A stretch of 64,000 bases of DNA from Oxyruncus cristatus (Eukaryota > Chordata > Aves > Passeriformes > Cotingidae): positions 186,001 to 250,000 of the forward strand of contig VXAY01002872.1 of NCBI GenBank assembly GCA_013399855.1. Direction: 5' to 3'. This document shows, piece after piece, positions 26,805-39,051 of the stretch. The notes beneath the pieces were generated by a model that saw only the letters and a list, made by a program, of their open reading frames with translations, did not search any database and was not told the DNA's origin. Both the position numbers and the translations under genes were made by a program. How positions within the stretch are numbered: position 1 is the first letter of the stretch; the number at the start of each line of letters is the position of its first letter.

Positions 26805-27995
26805 TATGGACTCTGATCTCCTTTTATGACCAGGTGACCTGTTTGGTGGATGAGGGGCAGGCTGTGGATGTGTCTGTCTGGACTTCAGCTAAGCTTTTGA
26901 CACCATTTCTCAGGGCACACTCCTGTAAGAGCTGGCAGCCCATGGCCTGGACAGGGGCACCCTTGCTGGGTGAGGAACTGGCTGGAGGGCTGGGCCCAGA
27001 GAGTGGTGGTGAACGGGGCTGCATCCAGTTGGGATTCCGTCACCAGTGGTGTCCCCCAGGGATCAGTGTTGGGCCCAGTTCTGTTTAACATCTTTATTGA
27101 TGGTCTGGATGGGGGGATTGAGTCCACCATCAGCAAATTTGCAGATGACACCAAGCTGGGGGTGAATGTTGATCTGCTGGAGGGTAGGAGAGATCTTCAG
27201 AAGGACACGGACAGGCTGGATAATTGGGATGAATCCCATCATATGAGATTCAACAAGGACAAGTGCCAGGTCCTGCACTTTGGCCAGAACAACTCCCTGC
27301 AGCGCTACAGGCTGGGACAGAGGGGCTGGAGAGCAGCCAGGCAGGAAGGGACCTGGGAGTTTGGATTGACAGGAAGCTGAACATGAGCCAGAGTGTGCCC
27401 AGGGGGACAAGAAGGCCAATGGCATCCTGGCCTGTACCAGCAATAGTGTGGCCAGCAGGACTAGGCCAGTGTACTCAGCGCTGATGAGGCTGCACCTTGA
27501 GTGCTGTGTCCAGTTCTGGGCCCCTCAATTTAGGAAGGACATGGAGGTGCTGGAGTGAGTCCAGAGAATGGGAGTGATGTTGGTGAAGGGACTTGAGCAC
27601 AAGTTCTGTGAGGAGGGGCTAAGGGAGCTGGGGTTGTTTAACCCAGAGAAGAGGAAACTCAGGGGAGACCTCATCACTCTACAATTATCTGAAGGCAGGT
27701 TGTAGCCAGGTGGGGGTCGGCATCTTCTTCCATGCAACCAGCAGTAGGACAAGAGGACATCTGAAGCTGTACCAGGGAGGTTTAGGTTGGGCAATAGGAA
27801 GAAGTTCTTCACAAAGAGTGATTGGTCACTGGAATGGGATGCCCAGAGAGGTGGCAGAGTTGCATTTCTGGAGGTATTTAAGAAAAGACTGGATGTGGCC
27901 TTAGTGCCATGATCTTGGTGACAAGGAGGTGTTAGGTCATAGGCTGGACTCGATGATCTTGGAGGACTTTTCCAACCTAGTTGATTCTGTGATTT
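26805..27995 (+). mobile_element. CR1 LINE, 3' portion with RT fragment
   Basis: This is a 5'-truncated CR1 retrotransposon on the plus strand. It starts within the reverse-transcriptase region of ORF2 (the GACCAGGTGACC...GTGGATGAGGGG block) and runs to the 3' end near GATTCTGTGATT, which resembles the ATTCTATGATT-type CR1 tail. Across 26970-27260 the translation shows [18 protein letters not shown] and the FADD catalytic box. Further on, frameshifts and stops break the frame. The 3' non-coding end holds the typical CTGGACTCGATGATCTTGGAGG block. A CR1 of full length is several kilobases, so about three quarters is missing. It is inactive. Confidence 0.93.
26970..27380 (+). pseudogene. CR1 ORF2 reverse-transcriptase fragment (broken)
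   Basis: This open frame of about 136 codons carries the middle of the CR1 reverse transcriptase. The VPQGSVLGP block near residue 28, the catalytic FADDTKLG near residue 58 and the [14 protein letters not shown] block near residue 92 appear in the order known for non-LTR retrotransposon polymerases. The Met at 26970 is internal and is not a real start, since the element is 5'-truncated. The reading shifts frame near 27330, and stops follow in the thumb region. The endonuclease domain is absent. No function is expected. Confidence 0.85.
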
Positions 27996-28737
27996 TCATT
28001 TAAATTGACGTAGCATTTTTTTTTTGGGTCATCTGGCACTTCCTCATAAGCACCAAAAAGTCTTATTTATAACTTGCATAATATTTATTTTTGAATAGAC
28101 TCTTACTTATCTGACCCACTTTTTAGCATTACTCTGTTGTACTATCTAGGTCCAAAAAAGAGCATGATAACAACATAGAAACACTGTGAGGTGAATAGAG
28201 ATATTCTTGTGTTAACTTAGTCCTGTGTGGAAAGCTGTTAGCAGATTCTGTACAAACTGCATTTTTAAGTTCACTTTGGCACATTTGAGAATTTTGAGCA
28301 AGATTTGCAGTTCTCTTGCATTCATTCAAACTCTGCTTGAGCTGTATCTTATAGTCTAAAAAGAAAAAAAAAGGAAAAAAAGAATCTGAACCACTAGGAA
28401 ATGAGTCTTGATTCAAATCACTACTGTAAGAACCAATCCCTCCAACTATTAATGAACTAATTTCAAAGAAATCAGTGGAAGTGAAATACCCACATATCAC
28501 TAAGGTTCTGGGTATTAGATTTTGCCTTGCAGCGTCTTGTTTTGGTGTTTATGCAGATGTGGATCATCAGAGAAATAGGCTGATGGTGAACTAATTTTCA
28601 TGTATCATGAACAACTACAAAACAAAAATGTATCATCGAACCATCAATTACAGGCCTCCCAAGTCAAGGGTTAGAAACCAATGGGAAAAGTCTGTAAGTA
28701 AAACACAAAACAAGTTCAGCTCCAGGCAAAAGATAAA
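27996..28737. other. Unique non-coding DNA before assembly gap
   Basis: No gene or transposon is recognised. It contains a T-run just after the CR1 end (about 28018-28026) and an A-rich section near 28363-28382. Confidence 0.5.
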
Positions 28738-28805
28738 NNNNNNNNNNNNNNNNNNNNNNNNNNNNNNNNNNNNNNNNNNNNNNNNNNNNNNNNNNNNNNN
28801 NNNNN
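28738..28805. other. Assembly gap (68 N)
   Basis: Sixty-eight unknown bases lie directly before a CA/TA-rich simple repeat. The true missing length may differ. Open frames that cross it are meaningless. Confidence 0.95.
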
Positions 28806-28884
28806 ATATACAGACACATACACACATACACACACATATATGTATATAATGAAATCATATATAAAATATAAAATATATATATAA
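28806..28884. repeat. CA/TA-rich simple repeat beside gap
   Basis: Alternating ACACAT, CACACA and ATATAT units run from the gap edge to about 28884. The array probably continues into the gap and caused it. Confidence 0.8.
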
Positions 28885-30630
28885 ATCGTTGTGTTATCTC
28901 TCAGGCTTGTTTGCATAATTTTCTCTGCAGGCAGAATGTGGGGCATTCACAGGAGGCAGCTGAAAGGCAGCTGGGTTGAATGCCCAGCCTGAACACACAT
29001 TTGTTTGGTCTAGTAAGAATGGCTGTGGGACGGCGCTTCCCTCCTGGGTGGGTCCTCCCCTGTGGTGTTGTATGAGTTGAGAGCATCCAACAGCACTCCA
29101 GGGACTGGGAGCTGGGGAAGGGAACTGGGACAGCTGTTGACACCCCTCTCTCCTGTTCTAGCAGCAGGATAAGAGCCTTGAAATGGGAGCGGTTGTTTGG
29201 GTCCCCTCTACAGCTCCTCTCCATTCCCAAAGTGGGCTCCAGGGGTACTATTTACCAGAAGAGTAAAATGACCCCACCAGTGGGGCCACTGGATGAAAAG
29301 CTGCCTGTAACAGTGCTTTAGCCTGGAAACATCCAACAAAAGCTCTCTAGTGCTCTTGGGTGTTTACTTGGCAGGAAGCTGTGGAGGATGTTAAGCAATC
29401 ACCACTGTGCACATATGCAATATAAATGCGGAGTATTCAGAGCACTGCCTGTGATGCCAGATGTTCACAGCTCTTCTCTTTACTTTTCAGTAAGGGTTTA
29501 CCCTGCTGTACAACTGTTTATGGGCTTTGCTCCCTTGGTGTTTGGTGGTTCCTGCTGTGCCTAAATTCCACTAAGGCATCAGGACAACAGAAGTTTCGTG
29601 ATGCCAGAAAATACCTCCCCAGCGCTCATACTGAGAGAAGAAAAGTTAATTAAAAAAAAAAAAAAGGTGAAATAACATTTTCCAAATCCAAAAAATTTTC
29701 ATCACAGAAGAATCCGAGATTCTCTGGAATAAGAAAGGCTTATTTTATAAACGATTAAAGAAAAGCTGCAGGAAGTTGGTGACACAAACAGTAGGAGACA
29801 GGAATGGGGGGCTTGGAGCTTAACTCTCTTCAGCTTTCCCCCTTGCATAGAATTTGTTCTGTGTCAAGCAGTGTGGATGCTACTTTGGCATAATTTCTGT
29901 ACTCAGGATACATAAACATAATTTCTTACTCAGGATATGGGTGGGGGCAGCCTTCCACCCTCTGCTGGGTTGTGGACCTCTTCCTTCTCTTCAGACATTG
30001 TGAAATCCTGAAAGGGAGGCTGGGCTGGGCTGGAAAGGCCGAAGTTGTTTCTGCAGCAGAGACACCACAGAAAACAAGCAGCTTTACTATTGTGTTTTGC
30101 TGAGTGTCACATTTGTGTTAGCTTCAAAAGCAGTTTCTGCTGGAAGGGACTATTCAGCTGGTGGGAAAGACTCTGAAAGGTGTGGGTGTGAGTGATTTGT
30201 GCTACTTTTCTATTTAGTCCTTTAGCTTAACAAACTTACTTGTGTTAATTAAGCCTGTGAATTTGTTTGTGTGACAGTATGTGAAAGCCATTCATACGGG
30301 GGCAAGCATCATGAGAAAGTAAAGTCATCCAGTCACTAAACTACTGAAGAAAGCGATTTAGTTTTCAAGAGTACCATTTCCTGTTGAGTGAAAGCCAGGG
30401 TGTTCTTCTAAAGTTTTCTGTGCTTGTGGTGTTATTTACTTAATGCCCTCTTCCAAATACATTTTTATATATCAAAATTTATAATTTTAATTAGATATAC
30501 TTCCTGATGGCTTTGAAAACTCAGCCTGGGAGATGAAATTCAAGCCTGGTACAATGTGTCTTGCATTATGTGTTGTGTCTTCTCGTGGGACACCAGATCA
30601 GTGATTATTGGGTCAGAATCACCTTATGGG

Positions 30631-30632
<2 letters not shown>
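28885..30632. other. Unique non-coding DNA
   Basis: No recognisable gene. An A13 run lies at about 29653-29665. The section 28915-29240 is somewhat GC-richer, with a 109-codon open frame on the minus strand that matches nothing I know. Confidence 0.5.

Positions 30633-30690
<58 letters not shown>
30633..30690 (+). repeat. (GT)29 dinucleotide microsatellite
   Basis: A perfect run of 29 GT units. This length is likely to be polymorphic and can form Z-DNA. It passes directly into the G-rich motif at 30691. Confidence 0.95.
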
Positions 30691-30693
<3 letters not shown>

Positions 30694-30711
30694 GAGGGGG
30701 GAGGGGTGGGG
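30691..30711 (+). other. G-quadruplex-forming motif
   Basis: Four runs of four or more G are separated by single bases: G4-A-G6-A-G4-T-G4. Single-base loops and four-tetrad capacity make this a very strong intramolecular quadruplex motif by standard sequence rules. An N follows at 30714, which fits sequencing difficulty at this spot. Confidence 0.85.
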
Positions 30712-30714
30712 TGN

Positions 30715-31244
30715 AGCCCAGGAAAACTATAACACACCACAGCTCCCGGAGCCCCTAAACCAGCCTCAGACTGGCAGGGACAGTGAGAACACTGCCCCTA
30801 ACCCTGGCCTGGGACCCCAGAGTGGCCAGTGGGTCAGAGACCCTACCTGGAGGAGTTGGCCATAGGGACCAGAGCAGATAAAACCACAGGCATGTGTTTG
30901 CCTTGTGTTGCGGCCCTGCCACTTGTATGTGTGAGAGCTGGTCTTCCACGAGGTTTCAGTCGTCCCTCTCTCTCTCTCTCTTTGCCCTTCTCTCTTTTTT
31001 ATCTCTCTGTTCTCTTTCTTTGCTCCTTTCTTGGTGCTTTGGGTGTCTTGGAGCTGGAGGGACTGGATCTCGACTTAAGTGTCATGGATTTATTGGATTT
31101 TGACTTAAGTGTTGTGGATTAATAGTGTATGTTGAGTCAGTATTGTGGTGAAACATTTTTGTCTAGCTTGTATGGTGTCCTTTTGAACTTTGGCCAAGTT
31201 TCCTTATTTGCTCTCCTAAATTAATAAAGAAATCCCTTGAGAAC
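30715..31244 (+). mobile_element. LTR-like unit, family unassigned
   Basis: The unit has the layout of a retroviral LTR. A TATA-like GATAAAA lies at 30877-30883. A pyrimidine-rich stretch with CTCTCTCT and TTTGCCCTTCTC follows at about 30963-31030. A polyadenylation signal AATAAA lies at 31223-31228, about 345 bp after the TATA-like box. The sequence also holds a 30-bp tandem duplication. No terminal TG/CA or target duplication could be fixed: the left edge may lie at or before the GT array, and the right edge is near 31244. I infer an avian endogenous-retrovirus LTR; a chance arrangement remains possible. Confidence 0.5.
31065..31122 (+). repeat. 30-bp period tandem duplication inside the LTR-like unit
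   Basis: Two diverged copies share the core GACTTAAGTGT, with GGAT before it and TGGATTA after it. They start at 31065 and 31095. Such internal duplications are common in retroviral LTRs. Confidence 0.75.
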
Positions 31245-32248
31245 AAGTCCATGGATTATTCTCTTGATGCTATTTCAAGGTATTAAAGAATCCTATACCC
31301 ATATATCAAGTAAAACTGCTAATCAAGCCCATGCAGTTACATATTGTACTTATACAATCCTGCTCTTCCTGGTCAAGAATAGTATTTATTACAGCTGTAC
31401 CTGCAACAGATCTCAACCCTGTTATCTGCTTTTGCGAATGAGGCAGATTCATTCATTCTGATTTGGAGCCAGAATTTTTCTCAGTAGAAAAGGGTGAAAA
31501 CTATGTCCATGTGTGCTTGTAGCACCTTATCTCCTGCTTGCTGCAGACCTTAATGGCATAGAAAAGGAGGTAGAAGAGAAGCAGACCCAGAAAAGCAATT
31601 GGGACAGTTAAGGACACCTGGAAAAACTATCTGCTTTCCTTCTTCCTTTCTTCTTCTACCCCTCCGTTCATCCCAATGAAACATTCATCTTCTGCCTGCA
31701 GTGAGCAGTGTCAGCTAGAGAAATGCAGGAAAATCGGTAATTGCCCGGTTAAACTGTCTGAAACCAGTGTTTCTGAAACCAGGTGAAGTGCTATCCCAGA
31801 GATTGTCTGGAGGTATTAAATAAAGGGGAAGTATAAGAATAATATGCCTTCTTCTGCTTACAAGATTTAAAGTAGCTCAGGATTCTAGCCTGCAGGTGCA
31901 GAAGTCAAACAAGCCTGGCTTAGTGAAGAAAGCTTGTTATTTAGGGTAAAGGGATTTAGTTATAACATTACAGAGGTTGTGATGGTTTTGCTCTCTGATC
32001 CCTTCATCTTTTTCCAAAGGATGTTGGAATGAACTAGCTTTTAGAAAGAGCTCTAGCAGAATGCCAGAAACTCCAACAAAGAGAGATTTCCTTTCAAAGA
32101 TGCAGTATGCCAATTTAGCAGAACAACAAATATGTTCTCATTAATGGGTGTTGCGTTGAACATTAATGTCAGATTTAGAGTTGAACTTTGATGCTTCTGT
32201 TATTCAGTTTTATCCATAACATGGCAGCTCTGTAGTGTGGTGGTGTGG

Positions 32249-32271
32249 TTTTTTTTTTTTTTTTTTTTTTT
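32249..32271 (+). repeat. Poly-T run (T23)
   Basis: A homopolymer run of 23 T. Read on the minus strand it could be a poly-A tail, but I recognise no gene-derived sequence in front of it. Confidence 0.85.
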
Positions 32272-35200
32272 CTTCTCTCGTCAGAAGACGTTTGGAATAT
32301 TTTTAATATGTCCTTCGGGTAGGAGAGCTCTTTGTCAACAGCAAACCCATAGGTCCTTTCTGACTCCAGGCTTCTGTGCAAAAGAATCCTGTTTTCATCC
32401 CAAGAGCAAGTTAAGCCTGAAGTCCTCGCTGCAGTCAAACAATTGTAGACTAACTGAAATGCTGAATTCCCTGACCAACTCGGTTTCACCCTCTTGGATA
32501 TTCTCCATTCACAAGGTCATTCTTGTGTCCCAAGGTGTATATGTGGCACAAGTATGTTGAGACCGGGGTCTTACTCAGGGGTCACTCTCTTCACTCTCCC
32601 AAGAAATGATGCAGAAGGTCTTCAAAGTGCTCCTGCAGATCTGCTAAGCAGTGTGTCCTATGGGCCCAGCCTGTTCTCTAGTGGACACCTAAAGGCACTA
32701 AATGAACTAGAAGTGGTCTCAGAGGTTTTTTAACTCTGAAGGCAGTAAACCATTATTTTATGTTCTCTCAGGGATCAGGTAATACACAGGATTGCAACCA
32801 GCTTCCAAGGATAAAGGTTTATTGGTACACTCGTTGTGGCCGTTAGGACTCTTTGTATTGAAAAGGACAGCTAGTCTTGATATCTGGCAACCAGATGCCA
32901 AGCTGAGAGAAAGTGCTGATTGCCAAACAGAACTATTTATTTTGAGAGAATGCCCATGAACACTGAGAGACAATTAGTTACATCCCCTTTTACCTTTGCT
33001 GAGATACTCTCGTTGCTCCTAGATGTCTTGAACACATTTAGTTTATGGGAGCCAAGGCCATAACTATCAACACCTGCTGGAACAGTTAATCATTAGAAAC
33101 AAGGTAAAATTCATTCATGCACAACCTTGTAGAGCAAGGAAATCTGGACAAGGTTCCCTATAAGTTACTAACTGTAATTTTCACCGATATTTGGAAGCAG
33201 AGGAATTATTCCCATTTTTCTCTGGTATAAGTAATGGTGGTTATATAGTTTATGTAAAAAATAGTAAAAAATGCCTCCTTATAATTGATGCTTCAATTAA
33301 AAAACCCCAACAAACCCCAACAAACTAGGAAGAGCCACAAATCTGCAATTCAAATATCTCAGCATGCCAGGAAGTGTGATCAGCTGCATACAAGGGTTGC
33401 ATCTGCTTCACTTCACTTCCACAGACAGCAAGCTGCCCACAGAGACCACACATCCTCCCACTCCTTCTCCTGTTCAAGTTGCTGAAACCCAACAACACAA
33501 AATTTGACTGAAGCCCTTTTACAGCGTGACCCTATTACCCACTTCAAAAAGGACGTTTGTCAACACCTGTTTCAGAGTTGCAGGACATCAGCAGCAGTGT
33601 CTTTGGTTGTTTAACTAGTTTGTTGGCTGGACAAAGTATTCCCAAGACAGTTGACAACACCATCACAGGCTTCTTCCGTCTGATCCCTGTGATGGATGCA
33701 GATGAGAAAGGAATTAGAGAGCTCCTGTCTGGGAAAGAAAATCACTCTTGTTTATAGGAGGTTTGCTTTCATTGGTTCTGAAAAATCTATTACTTCTCTA
33801 TTTTAAGTAATTCTTCTGCAGAGATGGTATTTTAATAAAACTCTACAAAATGTCTTCAGCTAGAGGGAGAAGTATGTATGTGAAGGTGGCTTCAAAGGGA
33901 TATGCTTTTATTATGAGCCTTCCCTGCTCTCCCTCTGATTTAATTTTCTTTTGTGCTCTGGGTCACTCTTGGTTTATTTCTAAATTTATTGTCTTCACTC
34001 CTCCTCAGTGGAAAATAGATGTAATGCAGCATCCAATTTATTTTGAAACCTATTGTTTCAAGGGAAATCTGAACACAAGTATCCTGGCACTTTATACTGG
34101 AGCCTGTTTTGTGGAGGAAGAAGAATGCACATGGGATATAACTCTTCCCATGTGAAGCAATATCCCTCAGACTGAAAAGTTTGTTCTTTTCTACCTGACT
34201 TTTTTAACAATGTTAATATCTGTCAGTGGTGAGGATGGTGTGTGCCTTTCGATGTAGGTCCTGCTGTGCACCCATGAGTTAGACAATGAGTTACTGCGAG
34301 AGACATGTTCCTTAGTAGCTGTACGGAACAGGGAGCGAGCCATGAACCTGATTTGTGTTTGATTCACTGTGTGTTGAGCCTGGTGAGAGTGGAGAATCTT
34401 GCGTTCCTATGATCTCCTAATTTACCTTAGTGGGTCAGCTCTGTGGGTCTGGCTTGGTGGCTTTTCCCATGTAACCACTGTGTAAGAGCATGCTGCAGCA
34501 CCTGAGGTCATGGTAGAGAAGAAAAACAACAATGAAGTTGTCTTCCAAGGAGTCTTCTTTTGAAGTGCTCTTCTAAGGAGTATGTGTCTCCTCACAGAGT
34601 TGTGCTGCTGCCCTTCTCTGAATATGGAGAGCCTGAAATAGCAGTGGATGTGCCAGGATTTAGCATCCCTGGTGGAGTTACTTGTCTTCTCCCACCCTGC
34701 AAAGATCACAACCGGATTCATGGTGCCCCTCTCTCTCAGGTCCCCTGGTATCCACGACGCTGTGACCAGTTTCTCGCTTGGCCAGAAAGCTGTTGTCATT
34801 GGGAAGCATGTCAGCAGCATTTATTCAGTGGTGAAGAGTGGTGGGAGGGATTAGCTGCAGGGAAGCTCTGTGTTTTGCTGAGCATTTTGAGTTTTCCATC
34901 CAGGAGAAATCAAAATGACAGCTTTTGCTCTACCCACGTGGAAGGCTCTTAGCCCTTTTTATGCTTGCCTGCAGGGAGGAAGAGGCTGTAACAAGAGCCA
35001 AAAAATCTGGTCTAGCTCTCCTGCTGCTCTCCCATTCTCCCTTAAGGGAAAGAGGATTTCACAGATATTAGGAAAAAAAACCAAAAACCCCAACACCAAA
35101 TCCTTTCCCAAATTTGCCCGGAGTGGGAATAACAGCGTTTCTGTTTGTGAAATGATTGCCAGACTTACCTGCTGTCTGCAGTGTGTGTGCTGCACATCCA

Positions 35201-36421
35201 GGACCACATATTTTGAGGAGGTCCCAGGACAGGCTGAGGGGCAGGTCACAGGCACAGGGGAACAAACGCATCTCTTACACAAATGGAGCAGCTTAGTAAG
35301 CTGGTCATTGCCTGTCAATGCATTTCAGAGGCCTGATGTGCCAGGGAAAACAAGTATTAAGGCAAAGCCATGTGGAATTGATATATAAATTCATTTGCAT
35401 CTTGATCAAACTTCTATTTTTCTCCCTTTGTTTTCTATTGCTTATACATACTTCACTCCTGAAAGTTGCCTCTTCAATGCAAATAAAAACCTAAACCAGA
35501 GACAGTGGGCTGCCTTGTCTGAATCTGTAATTCAAATTGCTTCTAAGGCATGGAAATGTCACAGGCTCCTTCTGGCAGGCCATGTATACTCTGTGTTAGT
35601 CCTATCAAGATCCAACTATCAATAAAGCTGTTCTCTTCTGATCCTGTGGGAATACAAGAAAGACTGGCAAAAATAAGGCAAGTGTCATCTGTGGGGGACT
35701 GCAAAGCATTCAGGAATAGTGTTCACTTTCTGACCAGCTAACATGAGACATTTCAGAGAACTAGTGCTAGGCAGAACTTGGCAATGCAAGCTGTTGAGGC
35801 CAAGCATTAATGACCATGGATCCGGCTGCCTGTAAATGGATTGGGATAAACGTCCCCCACTGTGCCTCCCACAAGCTTCAAAACTTGAGGGCAAAGCTTA
35901 ACTTCTTAAATGTGTTTTTTCTTTTCACAAACATGAGGATTAGCAACTGAAGTGTTTTATACGGATTTTGGTAGGTAAAATATAGCTAGTTCTCTTTGTG
36001 AAGCAAAACACCATGAACTGGGAGAGGCAGTGGCATCAAAACTAAGAAGTCACAAATGCACCTTCCTGACTCTGTGCAGCTATTGCAGCATAACTGGAGA
36101 AAGGCAGAAACCAGGCGCAATTCACATTTTTTCTGTTCCAGACAGGTGCACAAATGCAGTAAGTGAGAAGTGACCCAGCATGCATTCTGGAATCCCAGCA
36201 GATCTAGGCAACACATGGCCCAGACAGAAGAGACACCATGGATGCCATGTTGGAGAAGCCTGAAGATGAGACTAAGAATAAAGACAAGACCTTGATATAC
36301 AGATTAGAAGTTTAGTGGTGAAACTGAGAAAGAAGTGAATTTTGGAGCTGCTCTGAGAGAAAAATAGTACACACGCACAGGCGAGGTGTGGGTTAGTGTC
36401 ATTTGACACATGAAACATCTA

Positions 36422-36442
36422 TTTTCTTTTCTTTTCTTTTTT
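36422..36442 (+). repeat. (TTTTC)n short microsatellite
   Basis: Three TTTTC units plus a final T-run make a small pyrimidine-rich simple repeat. Confidence 0.8.
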
Positions 36443-37326
36443 ACCCCAGATAAATCTTTTTCTTCTTCCACTACCTGGCTTCCGTGTCTATAAGTCTGGA
36501 TCTGAACCCATCTCCTCACAGCATCCTCCAACATAATTTTCTTGTAACAGCAGAAAAATGTTTGTGTCCCTGTACATGTGAATGAGAGAATAATCTGTAG
36601 AGAATTAACTTGGGCCAGTGATGTAAAAGAAGCTGAAAGTTTTGCCCATTCATAGTTGACATCATTCAGTGGTTTCTCCAGAGTGTCGCAGAAGCCTCCA
36701 CAGGTACTAAGGTGCTGGTCAGGACAGGGAGCTTTCTAAGTGTATAGAACCATCATCCTTATATCAAGGAACTACAGGAGGTGTGTTTTAGTTGTGATCA
36801 TCATTTTCGGTAAGAAGTTATTATTTATAAGTTTTTGCAAAATAAGCAAAACAAGATATCTAGTGTCTTTGTCAGAGTACCTTCATAATAATATGGCAAA
36901 AAGAAAACAATTAGATGTTTCAAATAATGAGGGAATCCAGAATGAGACATTTTTCTAGTTTCCAATACCTTATTTGTAACCTTTGTCCAACAAAACCAGT
37001 AAAGCACATCTAAACTTTTATTACAGAATTTTATGCCTTTCAAAACATTCATGGCAAAATGTATTGAGCAGACATACAGATGTCTACCCTCTTTCTCTCA
37101 TTTTCATTCTGTGCATAAATAAAAATGTCCTCCCAGCTCAATCATCTTGTTTTCCTCATGTGTACATACATACATGCATGTATATGCTTTTAAATAAAAA
37201 AACATTTTTCCTCAGCATCTCCTCTTCCTGCTTCCAAAAGCATCCTTCCATGGTTTCCTCTCAGATGATTACCAGCTTGTCTCTAAATTTTCACCACTTT
37301 TTCACAGGTCTCCCTGCCTTATAGAC

Positions 37327-37346
37327 TTTTTTTTTTTTTTTTTTTT
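37327..37346 (+). repeat. Poly-T run (T20)
   Basis: A homopolymer run of 20 T with no recognised retrocopy on either side. Confidence 0.85.
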
Positions 37347-39051
37347 CCTTCAGTAAAAAAGAGATAAATCCTTTGCAGGACTTCAGGTCTCTGTGGGTGA
37401 CCTGGAAAAGCCAGAGAAGTGTTTGTATTAGCTACCAGGCAAGCAGCTGCAGCTTTGGTTTGCACAGCTGTATCCATGGGGGACACGCATCCATGGATTT
37501 TTAACCGTGTGTCTTCACACCTTTCTCTTTGTGTTTGCTTTTCCACAGGGCTGTGATCTTATTAGGACTCTGCTGTATACTGCTAAGCCCATCAAGATGC
37601 TTTACCGGGATGAGAAGAAAATACCAGGGCATCAGCCACCTCTACAGCAGGGTCTCAGTCCCAGTTTGAAGATAATTTTCTACATACAAATGCATACCAA
37701 TAAATTCCAAAGCACTTTGTAAAATTTTCTAGTAGAAGTCTCACTTCTCAATATTGCCTCAATGCATTTGAGCCAGCGTAATCAACTTTCCTGTGCCCAT
37801 TGCCTGGATGTTATTTAAGTTCGGGATACTATCTTCACATCATTTTGCATTTACAACTACTATTCACCATACAATCACTCAGATTGTTCTCAATTGCCTT
37901 TAGGAAATCAGTTATATGGTTCTTTTAATTTATTTATTTTGGTGAAAACACACTGAGGATCAGCACTCTTCCTGCTTGACTGCCTGAGAATGCAGACATT
38001 TTCTTCTTTAGCTTTGAACGTGGTGTCTCCTAAAAATATACATAGACCTAATTAAATTATATTTCCCTTAGGCTATTCAGACAATGCAGAATGAATATTA
38101 ATCCCCCTTCTCTCTTTTCACCCATCTCCACAGTCTAGTCAAACAATTATTTTGTTGTAACACTGGGTTTGTATTCTCTCAACAAGATGCATGTTATGTT
38201 CTAATGCCCTGGGAGTCATTAAAGCTTCTTGCAAAATGCAAAAATGTGAAGCCCTCCTTCTAATGTTTCTTAATTATCTCATGTGTCATCTCAAGTTGCC
38301 AAGCACTTAGTTCTATCAAAGCTTCCAACCCAGCTTAACCTGGGTGCACCCCCTCAAAGTCTAGTCACGGGTGATTCTTGTCTCCCATTGACTTTGTATT
38401 TTAATTGGTGTGTTATTAACAACTGAGAAGGCAATACCCTGTCAGGAATATACTGGATGGCTAATATTTATTCATGTAAGAGGGGAGAGGAAAATAACTT
38501 TATCCCCGGACTTTGTCTGGCACCCCTATTATCTCACAGTTTCGAATGTTTCTTACTAAAAGTATTGAGAAATTAACCTTTGAAAGAAAAAAAATAGCTT
38601 TGGCTACCCAAATCTTTAAATTCACATTCATTCTTTGTTTTTATTTAGAAGGCTCTTTTTGAAGTAAAACTAGTAAATTAATATGAAGAGATATTCCAAA
38701 GAAGCTTTTTTTTTTTTTGCTTTTTTAAGATGGCATTTTTGTTAAGTTAAATGCTTCTTAGATATCTTGAGGAAAAAGAAATTAATTTCCTTGTCTTATC
38801 TAATGGTTCTATGTGCAGAAAACAAGCAGAGAGTCTCACCTTTAAAAACCTTTCACATTGACAAAAGTCTCCAGATTAATTTAGATCACATGAAGGCTCT
38901 GCTTTGATTTAGGAAACTGAAGAACAAGTGGGTAACAAAGAAAACCAGTTTTCCAATGACATCTCCAAACAGGGCAAATTGTTACCACATTTGTAATATA
39001 TTTCCACAGGTGTGGTGTTGTCCACAGAATTATCATTATGAAAATTTATTT

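Larger units (their letters stand above)
31245..39051. other. Unique non-coding DNA with T-runs
   Basis: Nearly 8 kb without a recognisable gene. Homopolymer T-runs lie at 32249-32271 and 37327-37346, and a TTTTC repeat at 36422-36442. Open frames near 34.4-35.4 kb reach 157 codons but overlap each other on both strands and match nothing known. The block 37740-38420 is AT-rich and motif-dense and is the best candidate for a conserved non-coding element in this part, by impression only. Confidence 0.5.

Noticed and set aside
26537..27088. 183-codon open frame on the plus strand as a gene
   Set aside because: Its second half runs through the CR1 element out of the RT frame; the first half has no recognisable protein.
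28607..28946. Open frames crossing the N run
   Set aside because: Unknown bases were read through as X; such frames carry no information.
30608..30865. Cys-Val repeat protein from the GT array
   Set aside because: This is the translation of a (GT)n microsatellite, not a real protein.
32175..32489. Minus-strand 104-codon frame ending in poly-Lys beside a poly-A tail, as a retrocopy
   Set aside because: The lysines come from the homopolymer and the upstream part matches no protein I recognise; no target duplication is visible.
34422..35388. Cluster of 119-157-codon frames on both strands as a gene
   Set aside because: The frames overlap in conflicting directions and none shows a known domain; stop scarcity explains them.
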